Shown in pieces: positions 25,884-39,575 of a stretch of DNA of 64,000 nucleotides (positions within the stretch are counted from its first letter, which is position 1; the number at the start of each line of letters is the position of its first letter). The stretch is from positions 110,918,238-110,982,237 of the forward strand of contig NC_090944.1 in the NCBI RefSeq assembly GCF_040807025.1, read 5' to 3'. A program made the translations under genes and the position numbers. The notes beneath the pieces are model-generated. The model was not told the origin of the DNA and searched no databases. It was given only the letters and a program-made list of their open reading frames with translations. This stretch comes from Struthio camelus. Lineage: Eukaryota; Chordata; Aves; Struthioniformes; Struthionidae.

Positions 25884-26050
25884 AGATTCATAGGTTTTGA
25901 AGACAGTGAGGACTGCTGAGTTAACCTAGTCAGATCTCTTATGTAAGACTTCCTTGAATTATTTCTTTTTGGAACTAAAGGAAGTCTTTCAAAAACGATA
26001 AAGGCAAAAATCTTCCAGTCCTGATTTTAAGTAGGAATTTCCTTTAAAAA
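25884..26050 (-). mobile_element. Ancient CR1-type LINE 3'-end fragment (minus orientation)
   Basis: Beginning with GATTCATAGGTTTTGAAG, the sequence follows the layout of the reverse complement of an old CR1 tail. The recognisable blocks are a 'catagattttaagg' block, a 'ctagtctgacctcctgtat' block (here CCTAGTCAGATCTCTTATGT), an 'aattatttc' block and a 'catccagtcttgattt' block (here TCCAGTCCTGATTTTAAG). The blocks are in the expected order with small indels. Divergence is much greater than in the copy at 18.9 kb. The far end is uncertain and could extend another 100 bp. Confidence 0.65.
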
Positions 26051-29000
26051 ACAAAAACCAAAACTTTGATTTGTTAATATTTAGAGACTCATTCAATCCA
26101 TACCACCATTAAGTTTGTTCTGCTTGTGTCTTTTTAAATGACAACCTTGCTAACAAGTTTTTGTCATGACCACCAGGCTTAGGAGAGCCAAGGTTTCCTA
26201 TGTATTTTGTGAACTTTGTTGCTGAGCAGCTTTCACCCTTCCCTCCTGACTAGGTACCCCTTGATACCTGAACTGAGCAAGGGATGCCTGTGCTGGCTAG
26301 CTCAGACCAGCATAGGTGCTGGCTGGCCAACTGGCAGCTCTCAAAAGGACCTGCCACTGCTACTTCCTGCCTGTTTTTCCTCAAGTGGAGGGTGTTAACT
26401 AAAAATCTCTTAGTCATCAGTTTTTACAAAACTCGGTCTTTGAGACCCCTTTTCAGCTCCTAAACTTGAAATTGGCCAGCCAATTTAAAGTTAATTGGGC
26501 AGGGGTACAGGCTGAAGAGGAAAGGCAAGATATGTGTTGGTTGTATCTAAGCCTCATTTCCTTCAATCTGTAACTAGCAGCTGGTAAAATATTAAAAGCT
26601 GGAAGTGTGAAAGACCTAATAGGTATGACTTTGAACTGAGCCCACAGATTCAGATGTTCCCTAACTTTATATTTCACTGGAGGTATAAACTTTGCAGCTG
26701 GCTCTAGTTCATGGAGGACATGAGCACTATTAGCTTTGGGAAAGTTTGAAACTGGATGTTGTATGTTAGGCTCTCTTTAATTACATTGTCTAGATCATTT
26801 TCTGCCAGTACAGGATGATTTTTTTTTTTTCCACAGCAAGTGGAGTATCCCATCTTCATAAATATATTTCTGAAGCCAAATGTGTTGTATCATTTCATTT
26901 AGCAAATCTAACATAAATTGAGAATTCAGTACCACACGGTCATGGTAGACATAGAATTTCACAGACGTTAAGATGTTTTATGGCTTTTGGATTTGCTGAG
27001 AACCATAATTGTAGGAGGCACCAGACATTAATGAGCGTGGAAACTAAACTGCCGCTATGCTGTGGAAGGAGAAATTATTCCTCCAGGTCATGGGTGATGT
27101 GAAGTGATGAAGCAACAAACTGAAAGGAGTTGACAGCTCACTGCCCACTGGCAATTACTTCTGGACTGTGGCTGTAATGATTTTCCATATGTTACTAAAA
27201 AGACCTTCCATCTTTATTATAGACAGAACCAGCAATAATAATAAGAATTCCTCCCATTACTGAAAGTAGAGTCTGTTTGGCCAGTCATCAGCATTCATTT
27301 AAATTCCTCTGCTGCAGATTTAAACTGGCATAGGCAACTATTAGCGAGGTCATAACATTTCTCTTGTCCTAAGATGGCTAGCTGGTCTGTTGTGCTACAT
27401 ATGTACACCATTTTTACAGTCCTGTCTATTGTTGCCAGCGTTAATAGTCGGGAGCACTCCTGCCCAAAGGCAACAGGCTCTAGGAATGTAAGCTGTCTAA
27501 TGAGTCTTAGCCTTTTTCACATGCAGAAATAAGAGTAATAATAGCAAGAGGCCATTAAACTGATCAAATAGAGAGCATTGAACTAGCATGCTGGAAGCCC
27601 AATTATGAATGGAAACTTGATTTAAAAAAATGGTTGCTATCACGTCCAAAATAGCGGAAGGAAAAGAGTGTTTCTGTTACTGCTGTTAGATGCAGCAGCA
27701 TACCTAAAGCCCTACCATTTAATTCAGTGACAGGGAGACAGCCACATAAACAAGAAATTAGTTCTCTTATCTTTTTGGCCTTGACTTAGTAAATCAAAGT
27801 GTGTGAGTCATCCTGTGGTTTAAAAGGGGACATGTCCATGTGAAATGTGTGCTAAGACGCCATTCTGGATTGATCCTATATGCATGCACACAGGTAAACC
27901 AAGCAATGAGTAATGAGATATGCAGACTGAGTAATAAGACATTCTGAAGCATATATGACAAAATTAGTGATTTCACTTTGCAACGGTCCAACATATATTA
28001 ACCTAAGGATAAGAAGTTTGTGCTTTGTGAACTTTGAATTCAAATTTTGAAACTAAAGTAAAATATGAAGCTACTTTCTTAGTTTGAGGCCAGAATCATG
28101 CAAAGTCATTTTGAGTGTAAATAAGTTGACCTTTTCCGGATCTAGCTATGTTGGTTGAAGACATTAGCATCCTGGATACTTCAGCATGGCCCACCAATTG
28201 GAAATTGCAGTGTGCATAGCTCTTCGTTGGCAGGTAGTAAGAGTCTGGCTGAATTTGCTTGCAGCTGTGCTCTAATGAGTCTTTCAGTCAGAATATCCTT
28301 AGGTCAGTAATTGCAAGAGTACAGATGGTGACGAGCACCGTTAAGATGCTCCCATATTTAGCTTGCACAGCTCTTGGCAAAATAAATATCTGTCTACCAC
28401 TTAAGCGTCTCATGATTCCAGTTTGAAGCATGAGATAAATCACTAGAAGCAGTCTCAGAAGTTAGAGTTGACATTCAGGTTGATATTAAGGCACTAGTGT
28501 AATTTAGGAAATAATATTTTTTTAGCAACAGGAACCACAGCACATGCCTCCGCCCTGTGCTTGCACAGGTGGTTGGGTGGTTGTATGGTAAATCAGTTTG
28601 TTTTTCAGATCCTGTTTGCCCCGCACAAACATGATGTGCGCAGTAGCACTAAGTACTATGAAGATGTGAATGAGCAGCCAGTAGCAGAGATGGCCTAAGC
28701 AGAGATGATGTTGCTGAAGATGTAACCACAGGCTCAAAGTTCATGCCACTTCTGGCAACAAATTCAATTTCAGAGGCTTATGTCCCTCCTTGTGTGGTAG
28801 CTACAGGAGGGAAGGCCTAATACAGCTTACTTTAAGGATATTGTATAATTTAAAGATACTGTACACCTTGAACTTGCCAGGTTTATGACTCTGGTTTACA
28901 TGACATACTCATAAAGAAGTGAGGGAAACAAAATCTAGATGGGTCCTTCCAGACAATGACAAACTATTTGGAAGGAGGAAGTCATCAGTGATCCTTTGCT

Positions 29001-29544
29001 GTAATAGCAGACTTAGTTGAGGGTGTCCTGCAGGGGCTCTTGAAGGCTTGATTTTGTTCAAAATTTACAGGAGCTGGATGATGCTTCTAAAGTTTTTTAA
29101 GTTTTTAAGACGGCAGCTTTGCTGAACCTGCTGAGGAATGACTAAAACTTGAAGTAATCTGGGTGAATTGAAGAAAGAGTCTTGAGAAATGGGACAGAGT
29201 TCAGTAGGGATAAGCAGAAAGGTGGGATGACTTGGGCAGAAAGCAGTACAAATGTGGGACAGAGAATAATGCAGGTAACTGTTTAGCAGAAAAGAAACTG
29301 TCGTTGTCGTGGCCCAGCAGCTGAGCAGCAATCAAGCGTCATGTAAGCGTAAGAAGAAACAAGCAGATGCTGTAGAGGAGTGCAAAAAGACACAGCTTCA
29401 CAAGTTGCATAAAATGAGCCTTCTGATCTCACCTTCATCAGGAATTCCAGCTTTTGATGCAGGTATAGATCGTGTGGGGAGAAGAACTAAAACAGAACTT
29501 TAAGGGAAGAAAAAAATAAACCCCAAACATAACTGCATGGAAAG
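26051..29544. other. Noncoding unique DNA, possibly conserved in part
   Basis: No gene is supportable. A T12 tract lies at 26,819-26,830. The stretch 27,230-27,650 is free of simple repeats, is balanced in composition and has several ATTA/TAAT cores. It has the texture of conserved noncoding sequence, but this is an impression and needs an alignment. Confidence 0.5.
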
Positions 29545-29930
29545 ACTGAAATGGTTAGGCTTTCTTAACCGACGTTAGAGAAGAATGAGAGAGGAAGTCA
29601 TAGTTTTAAAGTATATACCAAGCAGCTGCAAAGAGCAAGGAATCCATCTGATAACCATGTCCCTGATAGTTAGGACAGGAAGTTAACAGGCATAAACTAA
29701 CACAAGAAAGGCTCATGTCATTTTTCTGCTGGTGAGGATAGATGGTAAAGCACTAGTTTAAATTGCCTGGGGAAATTGTAAAGGACCTCCAGTGATGAAA
29801 ACTGTAATAGCAGTTAGATAAACATCAGATAGGAATGACCCAGGAATGACATCTTACCTAGGGGCAGGGGAGTGGCCTGAATGACCTTTCGAAGTCTTTT
29901 GCAGGTTAGTTTTTCCATTATTCTATAATC
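29545..29930 (+). mobile_element. Ancient CR1-type LINE 3'-end fragment (plus orientation)
   Basis: Several blocks of an old CR1 3' region occur in the correct order over about 385 bp. They are AAATGGTTAGGCTTTCTTA, then TTAGGACAGGAAGTTAACAG (consensus 'aggaccaggacaagaagtaa'), then AAAGCACTAG and TTGCCTGGGGAAATTG. They are followed by AGGACCTCCAGTGATGAAAA, then GTGGCCTGAATGACCTTTCG (consensus 'ggactagatgacct'), ending in TTATTCTATAATC, which resembles the terminal ATTCTATG-type repeat. The match is from memory of the family and is strongly diverged, but the collinearity is convincing. No reverse transcriptase reading frame survives. Confidence 0.75.
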
Positions 29931-30588
29931 AATCGGCCAGATCTTTTGAGGAATAGTGTTACTGCACAGCTGAACTCCAGGACCAATACTGCTTCACAGA
30001 TACCTTGGTCAGGACCCAGGCTGTTACTCTACACAGGTTAACAACAGATCCCCATCATGTATGCAGAATCACTGGCCACATCCAGAAGCAGTGCTTGTTG
30101 TCACCATGTTTTCAGCCAATATAAGCACTGATGTTGCATGTAGGCAATTAGAGAAGAAATTTGTTAATAGAATGTGTTCTTCCTAGACTTAAGGGATCCC
30201 AAATGAGCTTGTTACTTTTTAAAGTGCTTATAAAAGTGTCATTTGCTTTTAGGAGCTAAGCTTAGAAAAATATCTGTATCCACAAATACTTACTTAGTCA
30301 TTAACTTGTTGCCATTTTATAAAGCTAATAATATCTTTAGCCAATGGTGACTCTATTTAAATTTGGGGTGGGGTGGGGAATGCTGAATAGTCTAAGAATT
30401 GCCACAGATGTTTGATTCTTGATCTGGGCCAAATTTATTTAATTTTCGGGAGTGTCTGACCACAGTGCTTTCATTCTGTATGCATTATACCTTTGCTAAG
30501 AACGTTTTTGTGGCAGTCCTCTAGGATGGAAAGGAAAAGACAGAACTAGAGAATCCCAAAGGATGCGTTCCAATGGACTTCAAGCGTC

Positions 30589-30618
30589 TGACTCTTGACT
30601 CTCTCTCTCTTGACTCTC
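30589..30618. repeat. Short TGACTCT-type tandem repeat
   Basis: Three TTGACTCT-like units are separated by a run of CT dinucleotides. It is a minor simple repeat without other context. Confidence 0.7.
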
Positions 30619-33610
30619 AGGCCGGATCTCTTGAGGTTCTGCCACATTCCTCACTTTTTACTTCTGCACAGAACAAAGTTGCCTAGCTATAGCTCCTGCA
30701 GCAAATGTCTTATCACTTATTTGGGCAATGATTTGTATTTAGGGTAGAGCTGGGTTTGCCACATCGAACTGTGAGACGACATAAATCCATCTGAACAATT
30801 CCCTATAGTACTCCAAGTCATAAAGGGGTCAAGTGCTGAAAAGAAGAGGGTTCGTATGGAAAGCTGGCATTTATGGTGGTGCATGTGCTGAGAGAGGCGG
30901 TATGCTGGAGTATATGGAGCGTGGCTCCTTCATGGACTCTCCTCTATTGTATTGTATAGGAAAAATGAGGGATTTTACTCTTTTTCAGACACACAGTATC
31001 TTTTCTCCCCTTCCTTAAGTCTGAGGTTCTTACATTTAGAGGACACACAAAAATTGTATAGGCCAATAAGAAAAGAGTTGGTAGCTTAGTGTGTACACCC
31101 CTAGTGAACAGCTTGGAAGGTGCACATCACTGTGGATCCCCCTAGTCTTACACTGGAAACCACAGTGAATTGAGGCAGATTTGTGCAAACCTAATGCTCA
31201 TTTATCATGTGGTGGCCTCGATGCTGGACAAGCTACAGTATTAAGCCAACGTAGGGTATTTTCTGAATCAGTGCCAAAGCTTAGCAGGTTTAATGAGTTT
31301 GAACGAACAAACAAATCCATCCTTTAGTGCTGGCAGAACAGGGGCTGCATAGGAAGTTGTTTGTGCTGATGCTGTTGAAATGGCAAAGATGCCTGATATG
31401 CCCTGGTGCAAGAGTCTGAAAATGTTACATGAGAAAGCTGCTATCACTAGACCTCAAACAAAAAGACAGTTACCACGGTGACTTTATGAGATGAGTCTAT
31501 TCTTGTGATGATAGCTGCAGGAAACCAAGATGTGGCTTTCCTCCTCGGTTCAGATAGTCTCCTGACCACTGAGTTGGAGTTTATATGCTCCCCTCTGCTG
31601 CAAGTTGAGGAAAAGAAATTTTTGTAGCAGGAAACTGCATGTTTGAGTCCTAGTGGAGTAGGAGCTTCTACAAAACAGGCTGTGTGCTGAATAAGTCTGA
31701 AACCATGTGTTGTCTCCCACCTTGCGCTGACCAAAAGCACAGTGTGTACAATACTGATGACAATAAATAGCCCTCACAAATAGTCACAAACTAGAGTTGC
31801 GTCTTCCTCCCCACCAAAGCTATAAGTAGAGTTAACGATTTTCTTCTAGAGGACAGTAATGGTGACAAGAACCAGACCTTTAGCTAGTATAAGCAGCTGT
31901 GAAGCTTAAATCAGCATAAGAATTGAGCCTTGTAATAAGGTGTTGTATTTTTTTCTAGAGTAGATATTAAGATTTGCTGTTGAACAGAACTCCCGTGAAG
32001 TACAGCAAAGAGGAATGCAGCAAGGGGCTCTGATTCAGGGATGATCTGCCTGCCTGACCCAATGAGCGACATATTCCTTATGAGACTAAACAGGCAAGAC
32101 TCATGCCATCCCTAAAGAACCAGGTGCAGCTGAGAAGTGGGAGAGAGCAAGGTCCTAAGCTTCTGCAGAGTGGACTTGGCTGTAGCTTGGCTGAGTCCTG
32201 GCATGATGTGGCTCTGTTTGTCTTTTTCCTAAAGCTGGCAGGGTAGGTTAAAAGCAAAGTCCTGTCACAGATCATGCAATAGGTCCCCTACGCAGAGATC
32301 CTTCTTGAACTGCTGGGAAACCGTAGGTCGGCCTCCTCTGTGTGTCTGCTGATGCTGTAGCAACCAGCCTTTTCTACTGATCTCAGTTCTGCAATTTCTC
32401 CCCTACTGCCTCCCCACCTTTCCATTCCTCCTCTGCTTGTAAGAAATTTTTTCTTCTTTCCCCCTGAGGTGTGTGGATGAAATTTCTGTGGATGAGAACA
32501 GGGCACTTCTGTTCAAATAGAGCAGGACTTTATCATAGAGGTTTTAAGATACTCGTGACGTAAGTGGAACTGCTAATGGCTTTTGAGTCTGGCTAAGGAT
32601 TTGAAACTCTGCTCTTCAGAGGCTTGTGAGCCGGTTTATTTTCATATTCAATCTTAGTACCACTGCCAAGAGGCACTGAAATTCAGGGGGAAGTTCCCCG
32701 TGGTTCTTACGCTATTGTCATGCTCTAGTATCAGCCTTTATTGCCTTCCTCTGAATTTTGCTCACTTGATGGACTGCACAGTTAGACCTATGTGGGCATC
32801 TTGTATTTCATAATGAAACACACAAAGGGGGTGGAATCTACTACTAATAAACACAGCTGAGCAAGACTTTAAATCCACAGCACACGTTTTCTGCTTTATA
32901 GATCTCTGCATCATTCTGAGCCTTTGGCAGATGTACCAGAAACTACACAAATTGGTGTACCCCACTGTGATATGGGTAAATAAACTGAGAACAGATTTCT
33001 AATGATACCAGTGCAGTAGTGTACTGCCAATGTGTATGTCTATTATTTAATTGGAAAAGAGAAAAATAGTTCGGTAACTCTCTTTTTCAAACTACGTACA
33101 TCTTACTGATCAGCAGGTATATTTGATGCAAATCACTCTTGAGATCAGCAGATTTTGAGATGTACCTGGCCTTAATGCAAATAGCTTACGCACAATGTGG
33201 TTTTAAAAAGCTATTACCAAACTGCAGATTAGAATTGGTGCGTCTTGTTTATTATGCATGTGGTTTTTCTGGCAAAAAGAGGACTTGTATCTAAAACCTC
33301 ATTTATAAAGCATGACTATATTATTATTTTTATTATTTACTTATTATTTCCTTGTCTGTAGATGTCAATTTTCAGGTGTAATTAATAATCTAGAAAAAAA
33401 TACATCCAAACCATTGATACGTTTTGTACTCCAGCTGAGGGTCATAGAAATAAATGAATCTTTGGTGGAACAAAACAAAAAGAATCTCCTTCTCCCCCGC
33501 ACCCCTTACCCTCTTCTACACCACCTCTGAGAACTGGGGATATTTTCTGTGAAAGTGCAGCACTTCCTTAGAGACCTTGTGAGTTTAGTTGATCAGCGTG
33601 GAGGCAGATG

Positions 33611-33702
33611 AACATTAAGGCACCATTCAGGCTAAAGTCAACAGATACAAGTAGTTCCACTGACCTCTGTAGGTCTGTTCCTGTGCTGAGAATTATCCAT
33701 AC
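33611..33702. repeat. Degraded palindromic (MITE-like) repeat
   Basis: AAGTAGTTCCACTGACCTCT, then GTAGGTCTGTTCCTGTGCTG, matches in order the axis and right arm of the old sauropsid repeat whose centre reads approximately 'agtcccactgaagtcaatgg' and then 'gactactcacatgctta'. The left part (AACATTAAGG ... GCTAAAG) corresponds to the opposite arm. Copies of this class are widespread in turtle, crocodile and bird genomes. I do not assign a family name. Confidence 0.45.
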
Positions 33703-34440
33703 ATATTTTTGGTCAAGCACTCACCATTTGCCCATTTGTAGCCTGGAAAACCATTGTAATTGCTACAGGAGGAACAGAAGGGCAAAGGCAGTATGTGAAG
33801 CTAAGAAGTAGGCCAGTATAAATTCCTGAAGTCTTTTTCAAAATAAATGTGCAAGATTGTGGCACCTAGCACTGCCCCCTTCCGCCAATGTTGAGGGATT
33901 TATTTGTCGCTTTTCAAGCTTTTTACAGATGACTCAGTGACATGCTCTAGAGATACATTTCAAAAATAACAACAGTTGTGAGTGGATGTTGCTGTGATGT
34001 GATGCAGGGACCCAGTCAGTACCACAGCTGTAACTGTTCTTGGTGTGGTATAGGGCAGCATAGTTTCAGCACATCAGTGTTAAAACTTGCACCTCATAGT
34101 CCTGCAAGTTGGAAGAATCCTGAGGCTGTAGATTTTACAAACTGTAGATTCAGAGCATGGAATAAAATATTTCGTTATATATAAAGATAATTCAATGCAA
34201 TTGTCCATCTAGATTTTTCTGTTTATAAAAGTGAGAGTGCAAAAACCCCCCCAAACCATCCCTTGCTGGAAATAACTATCTCTAAATTTGGACACGTAAT
34301 GAAAAGTTTGAGCAAGAATTTCACTTTATTTAAACTTAAGTTACTTTCCTCTGTAGTGTTGGTTGTTTATCTAAAGTATGTCATCCCTCACTAGATTCCT
34401 GTGGAGAATAAGGTTGATGAACTCCTAGATTAGTGATTTT

Positions 34441-34494
34441 ATACATATATAATGATGTATGCATGTATACACATACATATACACACACTCTCAC
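34441..34494. repeat. Interrupted TA/CA-rich simple repeat
   Basis: Alternating TATA, TGTA and CACA units such as GTATACACATACATATACAC, ending in CACACTCTCACTC. The reading frames of 110 and 135 codons on the two strands both cross it, which argues against either being a gene. Confidence 0.8.
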
Positions 34495-37400
34495 TCAAAA
34501 CAAGTTTCGTACAGCCAGTTCTGCAAATAATTTGCACAGGGATTTTGTTTCTCACTTTACCACAGTTATCAGACTGGTCTGTTGGATTTGTCAGGTTGCT
34601 GTTTAGAAATGAGCACTTTGTTGTGACATCCAGATTTATAGTAATGGTACTTCCGTTTTCAAATGTTGCCCAAAGCCAAACTAAAGATGAAGAAACTACA
34701 CAGCCGCTTGTATTCAAACGTCTTGCTGAAGTGGAAGGTGTACCTTTCCTACCCTGTGTTAGAAAGACCATGAAGTGTCATAACAACACCACTCAAAGAC
34801 TTTCACATTACAAAATGAGTGCCATGCTTTTGTTTATGCTGCTAACATTACAGTTTTAAAGCCATTTTGGTAAATCTCTGCCTCTCTCTCCCCTCTCCTG
34901 ATTGATAATTACTTCTTTGTGAAGGTGTGGATTTACTGCATTTATGTTAGCTTCTTGTGTTACAGCTGATGTGTCTCTGCCATGTGGTGCGATTGCAGCT
35001 ACCTGGCTACTCCAGTCAAACATGGACCTCGTCTACATTGTATAAAATATAGTGGATGTGGGTTTTGCACACCTTCCTTGAATCTCAGATAGTCTACAAC
35101 TTTTTAGTAGTACTTAAAAGCAAGTCCTGCATCTGACTTGCTCTCCCCTGTCCCCTGATACCTTTACACTGAGAACGTAACGGGAAGTTAGGAGCAGGAG
35201 AGCTTTTGGGATAGCAAGAGCAGCGCTATGGGTAATGGAGACCAATAGAAAAGGAGCTCAGGGATAAATTTCTTATCAGTATCTCTGGCAAACATATAAA
35301 ATGCTGCACTCTTGCAGAAGTGCAGTTTGTTCTTTACCCATGACTTGTAGGTTATACATGTGAAAACAGTACGCAGGAAACTTCTAAATTTTTTGTGCTT
35401 AAAAGCTGTACAAGATCAGGGTAATGATGATGCTCATGTGGACTTATTTGGACTGGCTGTCACCAAGGTGCCAACAGGACTCGTTAGTGACAAGTGACTG
35501 GCAATGACCCTGCGTTCTGCGGGTACCGAGGACTCATTCCAGTTTTTGTGCTGTTCACTGGAAATCTCGACAAAAAAGGATTATAGCTGGAACAGGTTAT
35601 GGGGCTTTCAACAATATGGGCCCTTGTCCTGTTCGAATGGTGTTGAGAGGGCTTGCTTTGGACGACAGTGCTTGTACTTTTCCGTCAATTCAGTTCTTGA
35701 ATGTGAGGTCACAGTCTGTCCCTCTGCATTTAACTCATGGGAACGATCAATGCAGTACTGGAAATTTTTATGTCAATGGTGCTGGCTGTGTGAGTCTTTA
35801 CAAGATCAGGGCTTCAATGTTTTGGTCATCCATTTTGATCATCTAATTTTTGTTTTCAAAGCAAGATAAATGAGTAGGCCCATAGATGCAAACCTGAATG
35901 ATGGTGCTTTTACATGGAGAGACAGTTAGAACAAAAAAGATTGTCAGGATCAAAACAACAAAAGGCTAAATTTAAATCTGCATTACTTTATTCAAATGGG
36001 TTTTAAAACTTTTACCAGCAGCTTTGAAATATTGCCAGTGGGCTGTTTGTAGTAAATAACAAACAACAATTTATCACTGAAAGTTCATATTAATAATAAT
36101 AAGCTCCTCAAGTTTGTGTCCAGCATTTTTTTTCCTCTCTTGGCAGCAGCAAGCACACTGTCTGCTTTCTTACCAACAACTGTGCATCTTCACGCCTTAT
36201 GTGTTGCATTGTTTCTCGTTAATGATCTCTTGCTGGCTACAGTCTTCTATATTGAGAAAACAGAGAGTCTTGAAGATCATTGTTTTATTAAACGTATGCA
36301 AAAATGTGGTAGGTCAGCTTTGTGGCACACCACCCTTGACAGTCTCTCTTGATATTTCCCTCTACAAAGTAGAAGTATTTGGCATTGTGGTAAGGAAATG
36401 AGTGAGAGAGTGAAGAGAGGACACTCTCTAAGGTGAAGTCAGGGCCATGTCTGCTTGACGTGGTGGGAGGACAGATGCTGATTCTAGATATTTAAGATTA
36501 TAAAAGCCAGCAGCCAAGGCTGAGGTGACTTAACGATGGCAAGCAGGCTAGTTAGAGCTGTTTCTATGGTACTTTGAAGGAATTTCTTAAGAAAGAGTAT
36601 GGATAGTGATGTGTTTTTGTTTTGTTTCGTGTTTTTTTCTTACCTACTTGCTGCCAGAAAAGTTGTGGACATCTTGGCTGATGGCCTGTAGATCTCAGAG
36701 AGAATGAGAGCACGTATTATGAAGATTATACCAAGTGCATGTTTTAAGTTTGCATCTTTATTTCTTTTTTGACATACATACATCCTGTACTTCTGGAGTT
36801 TATCAGCTGAAATTACGATAATGCAAAATGGTCCTCTGCTTTGTTTCTTATGGTCTTTTATGTACATAAAGCGTAGGTGATTCTAGCGTTGGCCAACATT
36901 GCTTGTAATTTACTTATTCCCCATAAAAAGAGGAAAAAATGATAGCTGGTCTCGCCTAAGAAGTCTTTAACTAAAGCAGGCTGAAGTGACTGGTCAGTGA
37001 GTGGTTACCCACAGGTTCTGCCCACTTACTTACATCTGCTGCTGTCGGGCAGTCCTCACAAGCTCATAGCAGACATCCATCTGTCAGCTGAACTGTTTGT
37101 TTTCTGGATGAATTCTGAATCTTCAAGATCTGCAGTGAACTGGTTCTTTAAAACTCAGATGAACTTTTTGCATCAGGGCTTTGGCTCCTTTTGGACACTC
37201 TTTACATTTATCTCTATTTTATGACCCTCAAATGGTCTGCTCAGTCAAACTCTGTTCTTGAACTAGACTTGAGAAACTAGGCAGCATTTCCAAGTGTTCA
37301 TCATCTCCAGGAAGTTACTTATTTTTGATAGGCTGTCTGACATACTGTACATATAGAAAAAGAAAACGAAGCAGGGATTTTGAAATGTTTAGAAGCTTAA

Positions 37401-39399
37401 GGAAACACTGCAGATTTCTTGAAACAGTATAGAAAAATATTTTTCAACAGCGTATCTCCAATGAGATAGCTGCCAGTGGCAGCTCTTTACTTACATCGCA
37501 ATAGAAAAAAATCATGTACCCTTAATTCAGGGTGTGATCTTAAACGGCTTTGGAGTCGGTCACTCTGAGGCATCTGTTTAATTTCAGCACTGGGATCTCC
37601 AGTCTATGGATGATTGCAACTCCCATGTCAGTTCAAGTGACTTGAGGGCTTCCTCTTATATCCTGCACAGGAGAAGGAAGAGGGCAGAATCAAACCAGTT
37701 CCTAGTAAAAGGAAAGAAAATTGTCAATTAGGTGCCAAGAGACAAGCCATTCAGTGTGCATCTACCAGCTGTTGTTGAGGAAATACAATAGAAAGTGAAT
37801 CAGGACAGGCGGTGACCCTGACTCAGATTTTAAATGGAATTTAGACATCATTTAAAGCTGCAAGGCCCAAATGACTCAAGGGTCTGTCTTATTTTGGAAC
37901 TAATTTAGTCTTGTGACTGTGAAATACGTGTCTACGCCATGTGAAAGTGGTGAAAAGAAACCCACACTAGTGGAGATGATTTTGGAAATGCAAAATACAT
38001 AGCTCGATTAATATGGTGATGCAGCTGATCATGTAGAACTAGCTAAAGCACTGTACAAATGCAACTGCATTGGTTCTTGGATTTAACCCTTTATGGAGCT
38101 GTGCTGTGTGGAGGCTTCAGGTTGAGCTGAGGCAACCTCAGATGTGTTGAGCTGCAATGTGATTACCTTACTGTGGTTTTCTAAGGTGCTTCTGAAAAAT
38201 AGTGTTCCTGTTCTTCCTTCATTTAGACCTCCTTGCAATGCCACCAGAAGCATTGCTTATGTATTTTATTATCTGTATTTTTCTGTTTATTTATCTGTAC
38301 CAAGTGATCTTTTTTTTGGACCACTCTAACTTTTATATTTTAACATGATTTTAACTTGGGGACTAAACTGAGTCAGAAAAAAGTTCTTAGCTGTATAATT
38401 TGGTATGTAGTCCTTGTTGCTGGGGTTTTCTAGTGTTGTTCACTTTTGAATTTAATCTTGCTGACAGAGGCTATTATACTGCAGGAATAAATTGCTCTCA
38501 AAGGATGGTAAGTGTTAGTGTTTCCACCATCACCTTCCTATGGTGGAGGGTAGAAGCTATGTTTTTGCTACAAAGTGAGGGATGTGTGTTTTTTTCACAT
38601 CAGAATATTGATCTTGAGATAACTAGCCTATTGTAAAAACAGAACAAAACAGAAAATCACTCCTCTCCTCCACCTGCCAAAAAAATCCCCTCCTATTCCT
38701 CCCCCTCTTCCTCCTCAGCAGTGTGATGACAGTTTGTAAGTCTGACTTTAATCATGCATACTGAGATAAAAAATAAACCATACTTCATCTCTGTTACTTA
38801 TCTCAATGTAAAATCCTATTTTGACATAACAAAAGCTATATTTTAATGCTATCCTTATTCTTTTCACTGAAAGGGAGTGTCAGGTTGTACAGGGTCTGGC
38901 AAGATGTTTCACAGCAGCCTTATTGCTGACACTTAGTAGAGGGACATGCTGAATTCTTACAGCACATAACACTCTTGGTCAGCTTTTCCTTAGCAAGGAG
39001 CATACGAGTTTCAGGCAATCATGGAACTGCCAAATATTTCATAGCCCAGTCTGATTGCCAGTTAGTGTGTCCATCTCTGAAAATCCCAGGCAAGCGGAAT
39101 TAAACTGCACTGAAGTGACACCCCAAATGGCACAATAAGATAGGAGCAGAACATTGCAAATTGCATTAGAAAGCACTGAATGAAAATGGATGGCACCAAA
39201 CATCTCTAGGAAGCTGTAAGGAAATCCAAATGGGCTGCTCCATTCTGAGTACAGCGGAATGAGATGCTCCGAATACAGACAAAGTGTGGTGGGCAATACT
39301 CTGCTCGTCTTTGCAGTTAATGGACCGCTTGAAGCAGCTATGCATGTGTGACTCTCTTTGCATGTAGAAGTAGATCTGAGTGAGAGGAAGGATGTTTTC

Positions 39400-39575
39400 C
39401 TGGGCAATTGAGTTCACAATTCAACTTTGTTGCTCATGTGTAATCCCTCTGTGCTTCAGTTTCCCATCTATAACATAGAAGTAGGAGTGCCCCTCCATCT
39501 CTCGGAGGTTTTGTGAGGGTAAGAGTGTAAGTGCAGATTTTACTGTAACAAGACTCATTACAAAGCACTTGGAAC
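39400..39575 (+). mobile_element. MIR/CORE-SINE-like element
   Basis: GTGCTTCAGTTTCCCATCTA followed by ACATAGAAGTAGGAGTGCCC, then GGAGGTTTTGTGAGGGTAAG and CATTACAAAGCACTTGGAAC, reproduces the order of the MIR-type consensus. That consensus reads approximately 'gcctcagtttccccatctgt', then 'aaaatgggg', 'ttgtgaggatt' and 'aaagcgctttgga'. The element is on the + strand. It is an ancient, immobile retroposon copy and one of the clearest SINE relics in the window. Confidence 0.7.

Larger units (their letters stand above)
29931..39399. other. Noncoding unique DNA with scattered old repeats
   Basis: No supportable gene. It contains a three-fold GGGGT patch at 30,365-30,378, a TGACTCTC-type simple repeat (30,589-30,618), a palindromic relic (33,611-33,702), a TA/CA simple repeat (34,441-34,494) and a possible further relic near 35,770-35,815. 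A pyrimidine-rich stretch at 38,660-38,718 is followed by AG. Open frames up to 135 codons overlap the simple repeats or lack domains. Confidence 0.6.

Noticed and set aside
30365..30378. Three GGGG runs separated by T
   Set aside because: Only three runs are present, so no intramolecular four-run G-quadruplex is predicted.
35504..35869. 121- and 76-codon overlapping + strand frames
   Set aside because: They run through a probable relic of an old palindromic repeat near 35,770-35,815 and have no domain. Two overlapping frames in one place suggest chance.
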